A stretch of 64,000 nt of DNA, taken from Deferribacteraceae bacterium UBA6799. GTDB lineage: Bacteria > Chrysiogenota > Deferribacteres > Deferribacterales > Geovibrionaceae. Position numbers and translations under genes: made by a program. The stretch lies in contig DKFJ01000010.1 in NCBI GenBank assembly GCA_002452335.1, positions 139,559 to 203,558 of the forward strand. Direction: 5' to 3'. Every line of letters starts with the position of its first letter. Position 1 is the stretch's first letter. This document shows positions 18,100 through 27,225 of this stretch, in pieces. The notes under the pieces were generated by a model that was given only the letters and a program-made list of their open reading frames with translations, did not search any database and was not told the origin of the DNA.

Positions 18100-19022
18100 A
18101 TCAGCTTCCACCAGGTGCATGCGCAGCAGATTATCACCCATACAACAGAGGATATCTCCATCAGCCTCACGGCTTTTCCGATGTCATCTTTTTCAGGTGT
18201 TTTGCCTTCATCACCGATGAAGGGCTTTTCGGTCATCACGCCGAAATAGCTGACAGCCCCGCCCAGACGTATACCCAGCGCTCCGGCGAAGGCGCTCATG
18301 GCGTGCGCGGAGTTAGGGCTGGCGTGGGCTTTGCGGTATTTTCTGTATGACGACAGAGCTTTTGCGCTGTTCAGCTTCAGAATCAGGGATGCGATGTATA
18401 TCGGGATTATGGACAGTCTGGCAGGGATGAAATTGAGCACATCGTCCAGCCGGGCGGCAAATCTGCCGTAGTACAGGAATTTTTCGTTCTTGTAGCCGAT
18501 CATTGAGTCCATGGTGGACACTGTTTTGAAAAAGACAGCTCCCATAGGTCCTAACAGACAGGCATAGAAGAGGGGGGATACCACAGCGTCCACATAGTTT
18601 TCGGATACGGATTCTATGGCGGAAGTGACGATCTTCTCCTCCGGCATGTCCGCTGTGTCTCTGGACACGATCTTGGAGAGTTCGCCGCGTCCTTTTTCCG
18701 GTGAGATTTTCAGCGCTGAGCTGACATTTTCGGCGTGTTCCGCCAGAGAACGGACGCTGACGGAGAAATATATGATGATAGTGCTGACGGTGAAGTACCA
18801 GAAAGCTCCCGCCTTTGCCGCGTAATACAGCGATACGCCCGCAACGGACAGGGTGAAGATCAGGCTGATCAGGGCTGATATCACACCCTCTGTTATCGTG
18901 CCTTTTCTTCTGAGAGATTTTTCGCAGTAGCTTATGATGCTTCCAGCTATGCGCACCGGATGAAAAGGTATGTCGGGTTCGCCCAGATACCAGTTCAGCC
19001 AGAAAGCGGACACCACCGCCAT
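18096..19022 (-). CDS. cbiB: Adenosylcobinamide-phosphate synthase
   Basis: 308 residues from ATG 19022; an earlier TTG (19061) would overlap cbiP and add residues not typical of the family. Integral membrane enzyme that attaches (R)-1-amino-2-propanol phosphate (or its analogue) to adenosylcobyrate. Family stretches: WYLGEPDIPFHPVRIAG at the N terminus, SESVSENYVDAVVSPLFY-type motif, TMDSMIGYKNEKF and SPNSAHAMSAFAGALGIRLGG. It lies 4 bases after the cbiP stop and shares ATGA with sirC. Confidence 0.95.
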   Translation of the reverse strand: MAVVSAFWLNWYLGEPDIPFHPVRIAGSIISYCEKSLRRKGTITEGVISALISLIFTLSVAGVSLYYAAKAGAFWYFTVSTIIIYFSVSVRSLAEHAENVSSALKISPEKGRGELSKIVSRDTADMPEEKIVTSAIESVSENYVDAVVSPLFYACLLGPMGAVFFKTVSTMDSMIGYKNEKFLYYGRFAARLDDVLNFIPARLSIIPIYIASLILKLNSAKALSSYRKYRKAHASPNSAHAMSAFAGALGIRLGGAVSYFGVMTEKPFIGDEGKTPEKDDIGKAVRLMEISSVVWVIICCACTWWKLI

Positions 19023-19026
19023 AAAA

Positions 19027-20469
19027 TCAATGTAGATCAGATAAGATATATTCAATGTCAAGGCACTGTTCCAGTGTGTCCGCCAGCATGTCCAGCTGGC
19101 TCATTTTGTTGTTGTAATAGCTGTAGTCGGGGTTGATATTCTTCCCGCTGAGAGCAGTCAGGGCAGACATTACCCGTTCGGAATCGAACAGACCGTGGAT
19201 GTATGTCCCTATTATTTTATTTTTTATGTCCGCTACGCAGATATCTTTTTCCGATACGAGCTGTTCATATTCGGACGATGTCTCCGATATGCCCATATGT
19301 ATCTCGTATCCTCTGAAATCAATATCCTTCAGGAGAGATTCTCCCGTGTATTCTCTGTTCAGCAGGGTCTTTTCGGGGGTTATCACAGTTGTCATGTCCA
19401 GCAGCCCGAGACCTTCGGTCTGTTTCACGTCTCCTTCGATGCCTTCCGGGTCTTTAATTGTTTTACCCAGCATCTGAAAGCCGCCGCATATTCCTATTAC
19501 GGGGGTCGATCCCGCCATCTGATTTATCTTTTTGTCAAAACCTCTCATACGCAGGTCTATCATATCGGATATGGTGCTCTTGCTGCCCGGAATGATTATT
19601 ATATCCGCTCCGGTCAGTTCGTTAGGCGACTTAGCGTATATCAGGTTGATGTCAGGAGACGCCGCCAGAGGGGCGAAGTCAGAGAAGTTGGACATTCTGG
19701 CGAGCTTCACCACCGCAACGGTTACGAATCCGCCTTTTGCGCTGTTTTTTATATTCTGGCTGTCTTCCTCTTCCAGAGTCAGGTTCAGCATGGGCACAGT
19801 GCCCACCACTCTGGGCTGAACCAGCAGCTCGAACATCTCTATTCCGGGTTCCAGCAGGCTGATGTCGCCCCTGAACCGGTTTATTATAAATCCCTTCACC
19901 CTGTGTTTGCTGCCTCTGGGCAGAAGATCGTATGTGCCTTTCATCCATGCGAAAACGCCGCCTCTGTCTATATCGCCTATGATATACACCGGCGCTTCGG
20001 CAAAATCCGCCGTGCGCATGTTCACTATATCTGTTCTCTGAAGGTTTATTTCCGCAGGGCTTCCGGCGCCCTCTATCACTATGACGTCATAGTCCTTCGC
20101 CAGACTCTCGTATGCCTCCACCGCTGTTTCCAGATTGGTTTCGTGCAGGGAGTAGTATTCTCTGGCGCTGTATGTGCCCACCGGTTTTCCCATTCTGATC
20201 AGCTGGCTTACCGCATTGCCCTGCGGTTTCAGCAGGATGGGGTTCATCCGCACGTCGGGCTCTATTCCGGCAGCCTCCGCCTGAAGTATCTGTGCTCTGC
20301 CCATCTCTCCGCCTATGCCCACTCCGCTGTTCAGAGCCATATTCTGGGATTTGAACGGGGCGGTTTTATAGCCTCTGCGGGAGAGCAGACGGCAGAATCC
20401 GGCACAGATAACGGATTTTCCGACTCCGCTTCCGGTTCCCTGAAACATGATCGATTTAGCTTTTTTCAT
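19027..20469 (-). CDS. cbiP: Cobyric acid synthase
   Basis: 480 residues from ATG 20469 (a TTG at 20484 is less likely). Amidates four side chains of adenosylcobyrinate a,c-diamide using glutamine and ATP. N-terminal dethiobiotin-synthetase-like P-loop domain (MFQGTGSGVGKS), with FKSQNMALNSG and GAGSPAEINL, and a C-terminal class I glutamine amidotransferase domain with nucleophile in GICGGFQMLG (Cys about 328) and histidine in YIHGLFDS. It follows the aminotransferase gene with a one-base gap. Confidence 0.96.
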   Translation of the reverse strand: MKKAKSIMFQGTGSGVGKSVICAGFCRLLSRRGYKTAPFKSQNMALNSGVGIGGEMGRAQILQAEAAGIEPDVRMNPILLKPQGNAVSQLIRMGKPVGTYSAREYYSLHETNLETAVEAYESLAKDYDVIVIEGAGSPAEINLQRTDIVNMRTADFAEAPVYIIGDIDRGGVFAWMKGTYDLLPRGSKHRVKGFIINRFRGDISLLEPGIEMFELLVQPRVVGTVPMLNLTLEEEDSQNIKNSAKGGFVTVAVVKLARMSNFSDFAPLAASPDINLIYAKSPNELTGADIIIIPGSKSTISDMIDLRMRGFDKKINQMAGSTPVIGICGGFQMLGKTIKDPEGIEGDVKQTEGLGLLDMTTVITPEKTLLNREYTGESLLKDIDFRGYEIHMGISETSSEYEQLVSEKDICVADIKNKIIGTYIHGLFDSERVMSALTALSGKNINPDYSYYNNKMSQLDMLADTLEQCLDIEYILSDLH

Positions 20470-20470
20470 A

Positions 20471-21529
20471 TCAGAATATCTCAAAATAGGATTTTGCCAG
20501 ACGGCAGAAGTGTTCCATGTGTTTCTGTTCCTTCATGGCTATCCGGATGAACGTGTTGTTCAGCCCCACAAAGTTAGAGCAGTCTCTAACCAGAAAATGA
20601 TGGCTGAGCATATATTCGCAGAACGCCTGGGCGTCGGATCTTTTCAGTTTTATCAGAAAGAAATTCACTGCGCTGTCATATACCTTTAGCTGGTCTATGG
20701 CAGACAGATTCGCCATTGTCAGATGTTTTATGTTGTCCAGCTTGCGCAGATTAGGCATCACAGCCTCTTTGACGGCTTTTTTGCATATCTCCTGAGCGGG
20801 GGTGTTCATGTTCCATGGAGATACGGCTCTGTTCAGGCTGTCCACCAGATGTTTGTTTCTGCTGATGATATAGCCGGCCCTGAGTCCGGGTATGCCGTGG
20901 GATTTGGAAAAAGACCTGAGCACCGCCACATTGGACAGAGAGCACCCGACAAGGCTGGGGGCGCTGTCCACGCAGAAATCAACATATGATTCGTCTATGA
21001 CGAACAGAGTGTTCTTACATACGTCCGCTACAAACCGCAGATCGTCCTTGCTGATCACCTTGCCTGTGGGGTTGTTCGGGTTGCAGATGAAGCAGACTGC
21101 GGCATCCGTCAGATGCTCCATCAGCTCCTCGTCATTGAAAGTGAAGCCGGATTCCTCCGTCATCACCACGTTGGTGACCGTCATATCCGCCAGCTGGGCG
21201 TATTTGATATAGTCCACATAGGTGGGCTGGAGTATCACCGCCTTCTGACCTTTATATATGCTGCAAATGTTGTGGATGAACTCTGTGGTGCCGTTGCCCG
21301 CCAGCACAGTATTCTCCGGCACATCGTGAAATTTCGCTACCTCGCTGATGAGCGACAGACTGTACGGCTCGGGAAGTCTGGATATCAGTTTTTTCATATC
21401 TATATCCCGGAAGAGGGCTTCCGGGGTGAAGGGTGACACGTTGCTGCTGAGGTCGATTATATCGTCCACGGAGCACTTTGCTTTTTTTGCCGCTTCATAG
21501 ATGTTTCCACCGTGATCAAATCCGCTCAT
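20471..21529 (-). CDS. cobD: PLP aminotransferase of the cobamide operon (CobD/threonine-phosphate decarboxylase-like)
   Basis: 352 residues from ATG 21529, which overlaps the cobS stop as ATGA; the open frame runs further upstream but inside cobS and is not coding. Fold type I PLP enzyme with CNPNNPTGKV, VIDESYVDF and the PLP lysine in SFSKSHGIPGLRAGY. It is related to histidinol-phosphate aminotransferase; the operon position points to L-threonine-O-3-phosphate decarboxylase, which makes the aminopropanol phosphate used by CbiB. A role in histidine synthesis cannot be excluded from sequence alone. Confidence 0.82.
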   Translation of the reverse strand: MSGFDHGGNIYEAAKKAKCSVDDIIDLSSNVSPFTPEALFRDIDMKKLISRLPEPYSLSLISEVAKFHDVPENTVLAGNGTTEFIHNICSIYKGQKAVILQPTYVDYIKYAQLADMTVTNVVMTEESGFTFNDEELMEHLTDAAVCFICNPNNPTGKVISKDDLRFVADVCKNTLFVIDESYVDFCVDSAPSLVGCSLSNVAVLRSFSKSHGIPGLRAGYIISRNKHLVDSLNRAVSPWNMNTPAQEICKKAVKEAVMPNLRKLDNIKHLTMANLSAIDQLKVYDSAVNFFLIKLKRSDAQAFCEYMLSHHFLVRDCSNFVGLNNTFIRIAMKEQKHMEHFCRLAKSYFEIF

Positions 21530-22236
21530 AAGCACACCGCCAGAATGAGTAATAAGGCTTCGCAGGATTCGCACATGGCGCCCAGCATGTCTCCGGTGAT
21601 GCCGCCTATCCTGCTTCTGTATAGTTTGGATATCAGTAATATAAATATTATAAACGATATATTCAGCACGGCAAAGGAAACAGCGCCCAGTAAAACGCTT
21701 AACCCCATGGGTATCAGCCCCTGAATGAATACTGCGGGGCTGTAGTTTCCGAAGAAGGATTTCGCCGTGCCTTCCTCTCTGGCATATTTGAACATATAAA
21801 CGCCGAACACCATGCTGAATCTGGCGTATGCCGGAATTATCAGCAGCCACAGGGGGTTACTGACAGCGTATATGCAGGACGTCTTAGTGATAAGCACCAT
21901 AACTATCGCCACGGCGCCCATAGTTCCTATCCTGCTGTCCTTCATTATCTCCAGCATCTGTTCCCGGCTGCGGAAAGAGAACAGCCCGTCCGCCGTGTCC
22001 GCCAGCCCGTCCAGGTGCAGAGCGCCGGTGATGAACACCATATACAGCACTATTATCACGGACATTGCCTGACCGGGGACAAGCGCCTGACAGTATTTCA
22101 TAAAAAGATAAGGCGGCAGCCCCACAGTAAGCCCGATGAGGACAAAGCTGTATACGGAGCGTCTCCCGTCAAAATCCTTTCCGGAGAACCGCAGAACAGT
22201 CAGAAAACTGAGAGCGTTTATATAGCTTTTGAAAAT
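21526..22236 (-). CDS. cobS: Adenosylcobinamide-GDP ribazoletransferase, likely AUU start
   Basis: 236 residues if started at the ATT codon 22236-22234. The first standard start in frame is GTG at 22125, but that removes about 37 residues that look like a genuine CobS N terminus (YINALSFLTVLRFSG, followed by a hydrophobic segment). AAGGAG (22249-22244) sits 7 nt before the ATT, just ahead of the cobT stop. Polytopic membrane enzyme joining activated lower ligand and adenosylcobinamide-GDP; the family motif GALHLDGLADTADGLF is present, then SRIGTMGAVA. Length is normal with this start. Confidence 0.9.
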   Translation of the reverse strand: MFKSYINALSFLTVLRFSGKDFDGRRSVYSFVLIGLTVGLPPYLFMKYCQALVPGQAMSVIIVLYMVFITGALHLDGLADTADGLFSFRSREQMLEIMKDSRIGTMGAVAIVMVLITKTSCIYAVSNPLWLLIIPAYARFSMVFGVYMFKYAREEGTAKSFFGNYSPAVFIQGLIPMGLSVLLGAVSFAVLNISFIIFILLISKLYRSRIGGITGDMLGAMCESCEALLLILAVCL

Positions 22237-22237
22237 G

Positions 22238-23311
22238 TTACATCTCCTTGGTGGCTACGCCCGCTTCGGCGAAGGTGGATATTTCGGTGATGACCCTCAC
22301 TCCGGCTTCCACAGAGTGCATCGCCATCACGGCGCCTGTGCCCTCTCCGAGCCTGAGCCCCAGATCCACCAGAGGCTCCAGCCCCATATGCTCCAGCATC
22401 TTTATATGTCCCTGCTCGACGGACTTATGCCCGCTGACCATATATTCGCCGGCGACAGGGCAGAGACCGTATGCGATCAGAGCGCCCGCTGTAGATATTA
22501 TACCATCTATCAGCACGGGGATCTTATGATAAGCGCCTGCCAGAATCACACCGGCGATAGCGCCTATCTCCAGACCGCCCACTTTAGAGAGGACGTCCAG
22601 AGGGTCGTTTCTGTCCGGTTTATTCACTTCAAGCCCTTTGGCTATGGTGTCCACCTTTCTTTTGAAAGCGGAGTTGTCGATGCCTGATCCATAGCCTGTC
22701 ATAGCCTCTACGCTCAGTCCTGTATATACAGCTCCTATGGCGCTGGACGGCGTGGTGTTGCCTATGCCCATGTCGCCTGTGGCTATCAGATTAAGCTTGA
22801 ATCTCTTTATCATTTCATCAGCGATCTCAAAACCGGCCATTATACATTTTTCGGCTTCCGCCAGTGACATCGCCGGACCTTTGGTGAAGTTTGCCGTGCC
22901 TTTTCTCACCTTGCGCACTATATAGAAATTATCAGGGTCGGAAGGAGCCGCCGCCACATCGCACACAGCGCCGATGTCCGCCACCAGCACTTTCGATTTA
23001 GCCTGTCTGGACAGCACGTTTATAGAGGCCAGTCCGGCTATGAACGCTCCCATCATCTGTCCGGTGACTTCCTGAGGGAAAGCCGCCACTTTTTCCTCTA
23101 CTATGCCGTGGTCGCCTGCCATCACGAATACCATGCGGCTGTCCACTTTCGGTTTCATAGTGCCCTGAATGGCGCATATCTTTTCGCCTATATCGTTCAG
23201 GCGTCCCAGCGCTCTGGGGGGCATTATCAGGTTAGACGTGCGTTCCTGCGCCTGTTTGTATATTTCTTTGTCTGTGGGTTTGATCGCTTTGATTATCTCT
23301 TGCAGGTTCAT
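22238..23311 (-). CDS. cobT: Nicotinate-nucleotide:dimethylbenzimidazole phosphoribosyltransferase
   Basis: 357 residues. Makes the alpha-ribazole phosphate of the cobamide lower ligand. Family stretches: PPRALGRLNDIGEKI, FVMAGDHGIVEEKVAAFPQ, GDMGIGNTTPSSA, NKPDRNDPLDVLSKVGGLEIG and the C-terminal LGEGTGAVMAM with the catalytic glutamate. Start ATG 23311 overlaps the cobU stop as ATGA; its end carries the ribosome site for cobS. Confidence 0.97.
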   Translation of the reverse strand: MNLQEIIKAIKPTDKEIYKQAQERTSNLIMPPRALGRLNDIGEKICAIQGTMKPKVDSRMVFVMAGDHGIVEEKVAAFPQEVTGQMMGAFIAGLASINVLSRQAKSKVLVADIGAVCDVAAAPSDPDNFYIVRKVRKGTANFTKGPAMSLAEAEKCIMAGFEIADEMIKRFKLNLIATGDMGIGNTTPSSAIGAVYTGLSVEAMTGYGSGIDNSAFKRKVDTIAKGLEVNKPDRNDPLDVLSKVGGLEIGAIAGVILAGAYHKIPVLIDGIISTAGALIAYGLCPVAGEYMVSGHKSVEQGHIKMLEHMGLEPLVDLGLRLGEGTGAVMAMHSVEAGVRVITEISTFAEAGVATKEM

Positions 23312-23817
23312 TGTTTATCTCCCTTAATGGTTACAGGTATTGACGAAATCAAAAAGATAACTCTGTCTGACAGTGAGGCGAGTTTTGTGTTCAGTCTGCC
23401 CAGCTCGTCAGCGTATCTGCATCCCTCGGCGCTGACGGGCATCACCCCCAGCCCAACCTCGTTGGTCACTATCACCACTGGTTTTTTGCTCTGGACGAGG
23501 CGTTTCAGAAACATGTCTATGTGTTTTTCAGCGTTCAGCTGTTTATACAGCAGGTTGTTCAGCCACATGGTGACGCAGTCTATGAGTATCACGTTCTGCT
23601 CCTCCGCATGGTCGAAAACGCTGTGAAGGCTGACGGGTTCTTCTATGGTGACCCATTTTTCGTTTCTTTCCGCCTGATGGTCGGCTATCTTCTTTGCCAT
23701 GGCTTCATCGAAAGCCTCCGCAGTGGCGATGTAGGATCTGGTGTCAAACTTTTCGCAGAGTGAGAGGGCGTAAGCAGTTTTCCCGCTTTTTACTCCTCCG
23801 GTGATGAGTGTTATCAT
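23308..23817 (-). CDS. cobU: Adenosylcobinamide kinase / guanylyltransferase
   Basis: 169 residues. P-loop GGVKSGKTAYA at residues 7-17, the guanylylation-region motif HQAERNEKWVTIEEP (histidine near residue 46), VILIDCVTMWLNNLL and VTNEVGLGVMPVSAEGCRYADELGRLN are all family hallmarks. It phosphorylates adenosylcobinamide and adds GMP, and so works in both de novo synthesis and salvage. It overlaps cbiR and cobT by 4 bases each. Confidence 0.97.
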   Translation of the reverse strand: MITLITGGVKSGKTAYALSLCEKFDTRSYIATAEAFDEAMAKKIADHQAERNEKWVTIEEPVSLHSVFDHAEEQNVILIDCVTMWLNNLLYKQLNAEKHIDMFLKRLVQSKKPVVIVTNEVGLGVMPVSAEGCRYADELGRLNTKLASLSDRVIFLISSIPVTIKGDKQ

Positions 23818-24467
23818 GATAATCCTTTAAATATTTCGTATGACTTGAGAAAGTCCGCTTCGTGGAATATCTCGAGGCATACGGTGCTGTTGTATTTTTC
23901 CGCGTTACGAAAGATGGATTTTAGCAGAGATTTTTCTATATGCTCAAGACTTTTGTGATGTCTGTCCCCGATAATTCCCTGAAGGTGGTATTCATCTATA
24001 TATCCGCGGTATTTTTCCAGAAAATTTTCCGCCTTATCTCCGGCGTGGGCGTTGTCAAAACAGAGTCTGTGTCCCATGCCCACGGCATCGTCAAAGAAAG
24101 ACCCGTAGAAATCCGTGTTTTCTATTATTAAGTTGTGTTTTTTCCGGCGGAGCAGTTCGCTGAGAAAATATGGTGATTCCACAGGGTGTATCACCATCCT
24201 GACGGGTTTCAGCGGACGCAGGGCATGGATATATGAGTCGATCACCCTCCATCCCTCTTCCGTGTTCAGATCGGCGTCTGTGGGCAGGTGAGCGCTGTAA
24301 GTCGTATCTATTTTAGACAGAGCGGAAATTTCTTCATCGGACGGCATGTCGAAATCGTGCCTGCTGTCAAAAAAAGCAAGCTCAACCTCGTCCACAAGTT
24401 CTTTCAGATAAAGAACATTTTTTTCTCTGTCGGCCGGGATCACGAAGGACGGAGCGGATATTTTCAT
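23814..24467 (-). CDS. cbiR: CbiR-like cobamide-remodelling phosphodiesterase
   Basis: 217 residues with a TIM-barrel, AP-endonuclease/sugar-isomerase-like pattern: conserved YSAHLPTDADL, MVIHPVE, LIIENTDFYG, LCFDNAHAGD, EYHLQGIIGDRHHKSL and CLEIFHEADF supply the His/Glu/Asp metal ligands. CbiR, known from Akkermansia, removes the lower ligand of incoming cobamides to give a cobinamide-phosphate precursor. Identification rests on these motifs plus being first gene of a cobamide operon, overlapping cobU by 4 bases. Its TATA-rich 64-nt upstream gap is shared with the divergent cbiA. Confidence 0.75.
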   Translation of the reverse strand: MKISAPSFVIPADREKNVLYLKELVDEVELAFFDSRHDFDMPSDEEISALSKIDTTYSAHLPTDADLNTEEGWRVIDSYIHALRPLKPVRMVIHPVESPYFLSELLRRKKHNLIIENTDFYGSFFDDAVGMGHRLCFDNAHAGDKAENFLEKYRGYIDEYHLQGIIGDRHHKSLEHIEKSLLKSIFRNAEKYNSTVCLEIFHEADFLKSYEIFKGLS

Positions 24468-24531
24468 TTTTTCAGGTTATCCCTTTTTTTCTCTGCTTGC
24501 AAGATTATAGATAATAAAATAATCTGTTACT

Positions 24532-25866
24532 ATGTTTTCATCAATCATGATAGCAGCTGACAAGAGCGGCTCAGGAAAAACTACTCTTACAACTGGAATA
24601 ATCAGGCATCTGACCAACAAGGGTATGGCGGTGGCTCCGTTCAAATGCGGACCCGACTATATCGATACCCTGCACATACAGCTTGCCTCAGGCAGACACT
24701 CGTATAATCTGGACACCGTTATGGTGAATCCGGACACAGTGTCGGATATTTTTGCCGATGGATGCAGAGATGCCGATGTTGCCGTGACAGAAGGAGTCAT
24801 GGGAATATTTGACGGTGTGGATTCGCATACGTTCAAGGGCAGCAGCGCCGATATAGCGTCTGTGATTGATTCTCCCATCATCATGCTTCTGGACTGCTCC
24901 GGCAGTTCTTTCACCCCGGCGGCCATCGTCAGAGGCATAGAGCAGATGTGCAGCGCCTCTATCAAGGGAGTGGTGCTGAACAACATAGCGTCAGAACGCC
25001 ACGCGATGCTGGTGCGTAACGCCATAGCCTATCACACTGACTCTGAGGTAGTGGGTGTTCTGCCGAAGAATGCGGACAAGCTGGTGGAATCCAGACATCT
25101 GGGCGTTAAGACCGCTCTGGAGATAGACGAACCGTATTTCGATATATGCGCTGAGTTCGTCTCTGAGAATGTGGACATAGACACCATACTTCAGATATGC
25201 GAAACAGAGAAGCCGATAGCTCCGCCGAAAAAGCTGAGCAAACCGGACAAGGTCGCCTATCTGGCTTATGACAAGGCTTTTCAGTTCTATTACAACGCCA
25301 ATATCGACTATCTGGACAGCAAGGGATTCGCCATAAAATATTTCTCACCGCTGAACGGCGACGTGCCGGAAGACGCAGACTTCATATATCTTGGCGGCGG
25401 ATATCCCGAGCTTTATGCCAGAGAGCTGGCAGAAGACAGCATGACCAGCATTTTTCTTCGTGATTATGTGAAACACGGCGGTTTTCTTTATGCTGAGTGC
25501 GGGGGACTGATGTATCTGTCCAACGGCATACACACAGATGAAGGGTTCTATAAGACCGCAGGAGTCATAGACGCGGAATGCAGAATGTGCAGTAAGCGTC
25601 AGGCTCTGGGATATGTGAGGGCAGAGATAAAAAATGACTGCATGATGGGGCGCAGAGGCGCGGTGAACATCGGTCACGAGTTCCATTATTCCACTCTGGA
25701 GCGCTATAACGGCGAGTTCGCCTATAACGTGTCCCGTGTGACAGACGGCAAGAAGAGCGAGGACGGCATATGTGTGAACAATGCCTTCGCTTCATACACC
25801 CATCTGCACTTTTTGAGCGATAATCCATTTATCAGCAACATGATAGACAAAATAACGGGTAAATAA
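24532..25866 (+). CDS. cbiA: Cobyrinic acid a,c-diamide synthase
   Basis: 444 residues. N-terminal P-loop domain (MIAADKSGSGKTTLTTGI), FKCGPDYIDTLHIQLASGR and GVMGIFDGVD, followed by a class I glutamine amidotransferase domain with YLGGGYPELYA and the nucleophile in YAECGGLMYLS (Cys about residue 323), and a C-terminal FASYTHLHF histidine motif. Amidates acetate side chains a and c. ATG 24532 is annotated; ATG 24547, closer to the P-loop, is possible. First gene of the right arm, divergent from cbiR. Confidence 0.95.
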   Translation: MFSSIMIAADKSGSGKTTLTTGIIRHLTNKGMAVAPFKCGPDYIDTLHIQLASGRHSYNLDTVMVNPDTVSDIFADGCRDADVAVTEGVMGIFDGVDSHTFKGSSADIASVIDSPIIMLLDCSGSSFTPAAIVRGIEQMCSASIKGVVLNNIASERHAMLVRNAIAYHTDSEVVGVLPKNADKLVESRHLGVKTALEIDEPYFDICAEFVSENVDIDTILQICETEKPIAPPKKLSKPDKVAYLAYDKAFQFYYNANIDYLDSKGFAIKYFSPLNGDVPEDADFIYLGGGYPELYARELAEDSMTSIFLRDYVKHGGFLYAECGGLMYLSNGIHTDEGFYKTAGVIDAECRMCSKRQALGYVRAEIKNDCMMGRRGAVNIGHEFHYSTLERYNGEFAYNVSRVTDGKKSEDGICVNNAFASYTHLHFLSDNPFISNMIDKITGK

Positions 25867-25921
25867 GCCGCAGGATGCGGTTTGTAGAGTGATCGTAACG
25901 TAATTGAGACGAGGAGATATA

Positions 25922-26605
25922 ATGAAGGTATACGGCATAGGTCTCGGACCCGGAGACCCGGAACTGCTGACACTGAAGGCAGTCCGCATTATGAATGAGA
26001 GCGACATCGTAGTCGTTCCCCAGTCTAACAAGACAGGCAGAAGCCTTGCGAAAGACATTATCAAAGATATAGTGCCGGAAGAAAAGATATATATGTATTA
26101 CTTCCCCATGACAGGGGATAAAGACGATCTGGACACCAAATACGCCGAACTGGCGGAGCAGGTGGCTGATATGCTGAAAGACGGCAAAAAGATCAGCTAT
26201 ATAACCATAGGCGACGCTCCGATATATTCCACGCTGAACTATCTGGCGCACAAACTGGAGAAACACGGCGTGAAGACAGAGTTCATTCCCGGCATATCTG
26301 CCATTTCGGCAGTGCCTAACATTCTCTGCATGCCTGTAACGGAGAAGGATGAGAGCTTCTGCACGGTGGAGATGAGAGACGACACTTCTTTTCTGAAGGA
26401 ATGTACCGAAAAATTCGCCACAGTCTTCGTGATGAAGGTGCATAACAAGCTGGATGTACTGAAAAAATTTGTAAAAGACAACGGGATAAAGACAGCCTAT
26501 GTGATTTCCCGTGCCACACTGAAGGATGAGATAATTCTGGATCTGAACTCTGATGAGGTCAGAGACATCAACTATCTCTCCACAGCCATTCTGAAAAAAG
26601 GATAA
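25922..26605 (+). CDS. cbiL: Precorrin-2 / cobalt-factor II C20-methyltransferase
   Basis: 227 residues from ATG 25922, chosen because AGGAG lies 6 nt upstream and the protein then begins MKVYGIGLGPGDPELLTLKA, the standard start of tetrapyrrole methylases. Also seen: GKKISYITIGDAPIYSTLNYL and VKTEFIPGISAISA, which point to the C20 methylase (CbiL/CobI) rather than the other methylases of the pathway. It uses S-adenosylmethionine. It follows cbiA (55 nt gap) and precedes cbiC by 2 nt. Confidence 0.92.
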   Translation: MKVYGIGLGPGDPELLTLKAVRIMNESDIVVVPQSNKTGRSLAKDIIKDIVPEEKIYMYYFPMTGDKDDLDTKYAELAEQVADMLKDGKKISYITIGDAPIYSTLNYLAHKLEKHGVKTEFIPGISAISAVPNILCMPVTEKDESFCTVEMRDDTSFLKECTEKFATVFVMKVHNKLDVLKKFVKDNGIKTAYVISRATLKDEIILDLNSDEVRDINYLSTAILKKG

Positions 26606-26607
26606 GC

Positions 26608-27225
26608 ATGAACAAAGGCGATAACATAGAGAAGCAGTCGTTCGAGATAATCGATGCCGGCTGTGATCTTTCCATGTATGACGACAGACAGAAAAAGGTC
26701 GTCATGCGTCTGATACACACCACCGGAGACTTTGAGTTCGCCGATATGACGCTCTTCAGCAAAAACGCCATAGACAGGGCGATGGACGCGCTGGATAGGA
26801 AACTTCCGGTGATAACTGATGTGAACATGGTGAAGACGGCTATTACATCAAAATATCTGGACGCTGCCGGCATTGAGAAATTCTGTTTTATAGCGGACGA
26901 AAACGTGATCGAAGGCGCAAAGAGAGAAGGTAAGACCCGTGCGGAATACAGCATGGAATATGCCGCAGAAAAGTATCCGGATGCCATATATGCCGTGGGC
27001 AACGCACCGACAGCTCTTCTGAAAATCATGGAGCTGCATAAAGAGGGCAGGATCAATCCGGCTCTGGTTATCGGGCTGCCTGTGGGGTTTGTGATGGCCG
27101 CTGAGAGCAAAGAGATGCTGACACACACTGACATGGAGTACATCACGAATATCGGCACAAAGGGCGGAAGCCCCTGCGCCGGAGCTGTGGTGAACGCCCT
27201 GATAAAGATAAAGGCTGGAATATGA
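26608..27225 (+). CDS. cbiC: Precorrin-8X / cobalt-precorrin-8 methylmutase
   Basis: 205 residues. Moves the C11 methyl group to C12 to give (hydrogeno/cobyrinate) product. The catalytic-histidine motif LIHTTGDFEF, the PVITDVNMVKT segment, AVGNAPTALLK and VIGLPVGFVMAAESKE identify it clearly. Two bases after cbiL; stop overlaps the rmuC start as ATGA. The ring-contraction genes (cbiH, G, F, D, J, E/T) are not in this window and must lie elsewhere if the route is complete. Confidence 0.96.
   Translation: MNKGDNIEKQSFEIIDAGCDLSMYDDRQKKVVMRLIHTTGDFEFADMTLFSKNAIDRAMDALDRKLPVITDVNMVKTAITSKYLDAAGIEKFCFIADENVIEGAKREGKTRAEYSMEYAAEKYPDAIYAVGNAPTALLKIMELHKEGRINPALVIGLPVGFVMAAESKEMLTHTDMEYITNIGTKGGSPCAGAVVNALIKIKAGI

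Noticed and set aside
19195..20550. 451-codon open frame opposite cbiP
   Set aside because: Antisense shadow rich in Tyr, His and Arg typical of non-coding frames; cbiP has all its motifs on the other strand.
20471..21850. Long N-terminal extension (about 107 residues) of the PLP enzyme
   Set aside because: It lies within cobS on the same strand in another frame, is basic and low in family-like residues; the ATGA overlap start at 21529 gives a full-length enzyme.
24468..24531. Cobalamin riboswitch between the two cobamide arms
   Set aside because: The 64-base gap is too short for a B12 riboswitch and no B12-box-like sequence is seen.
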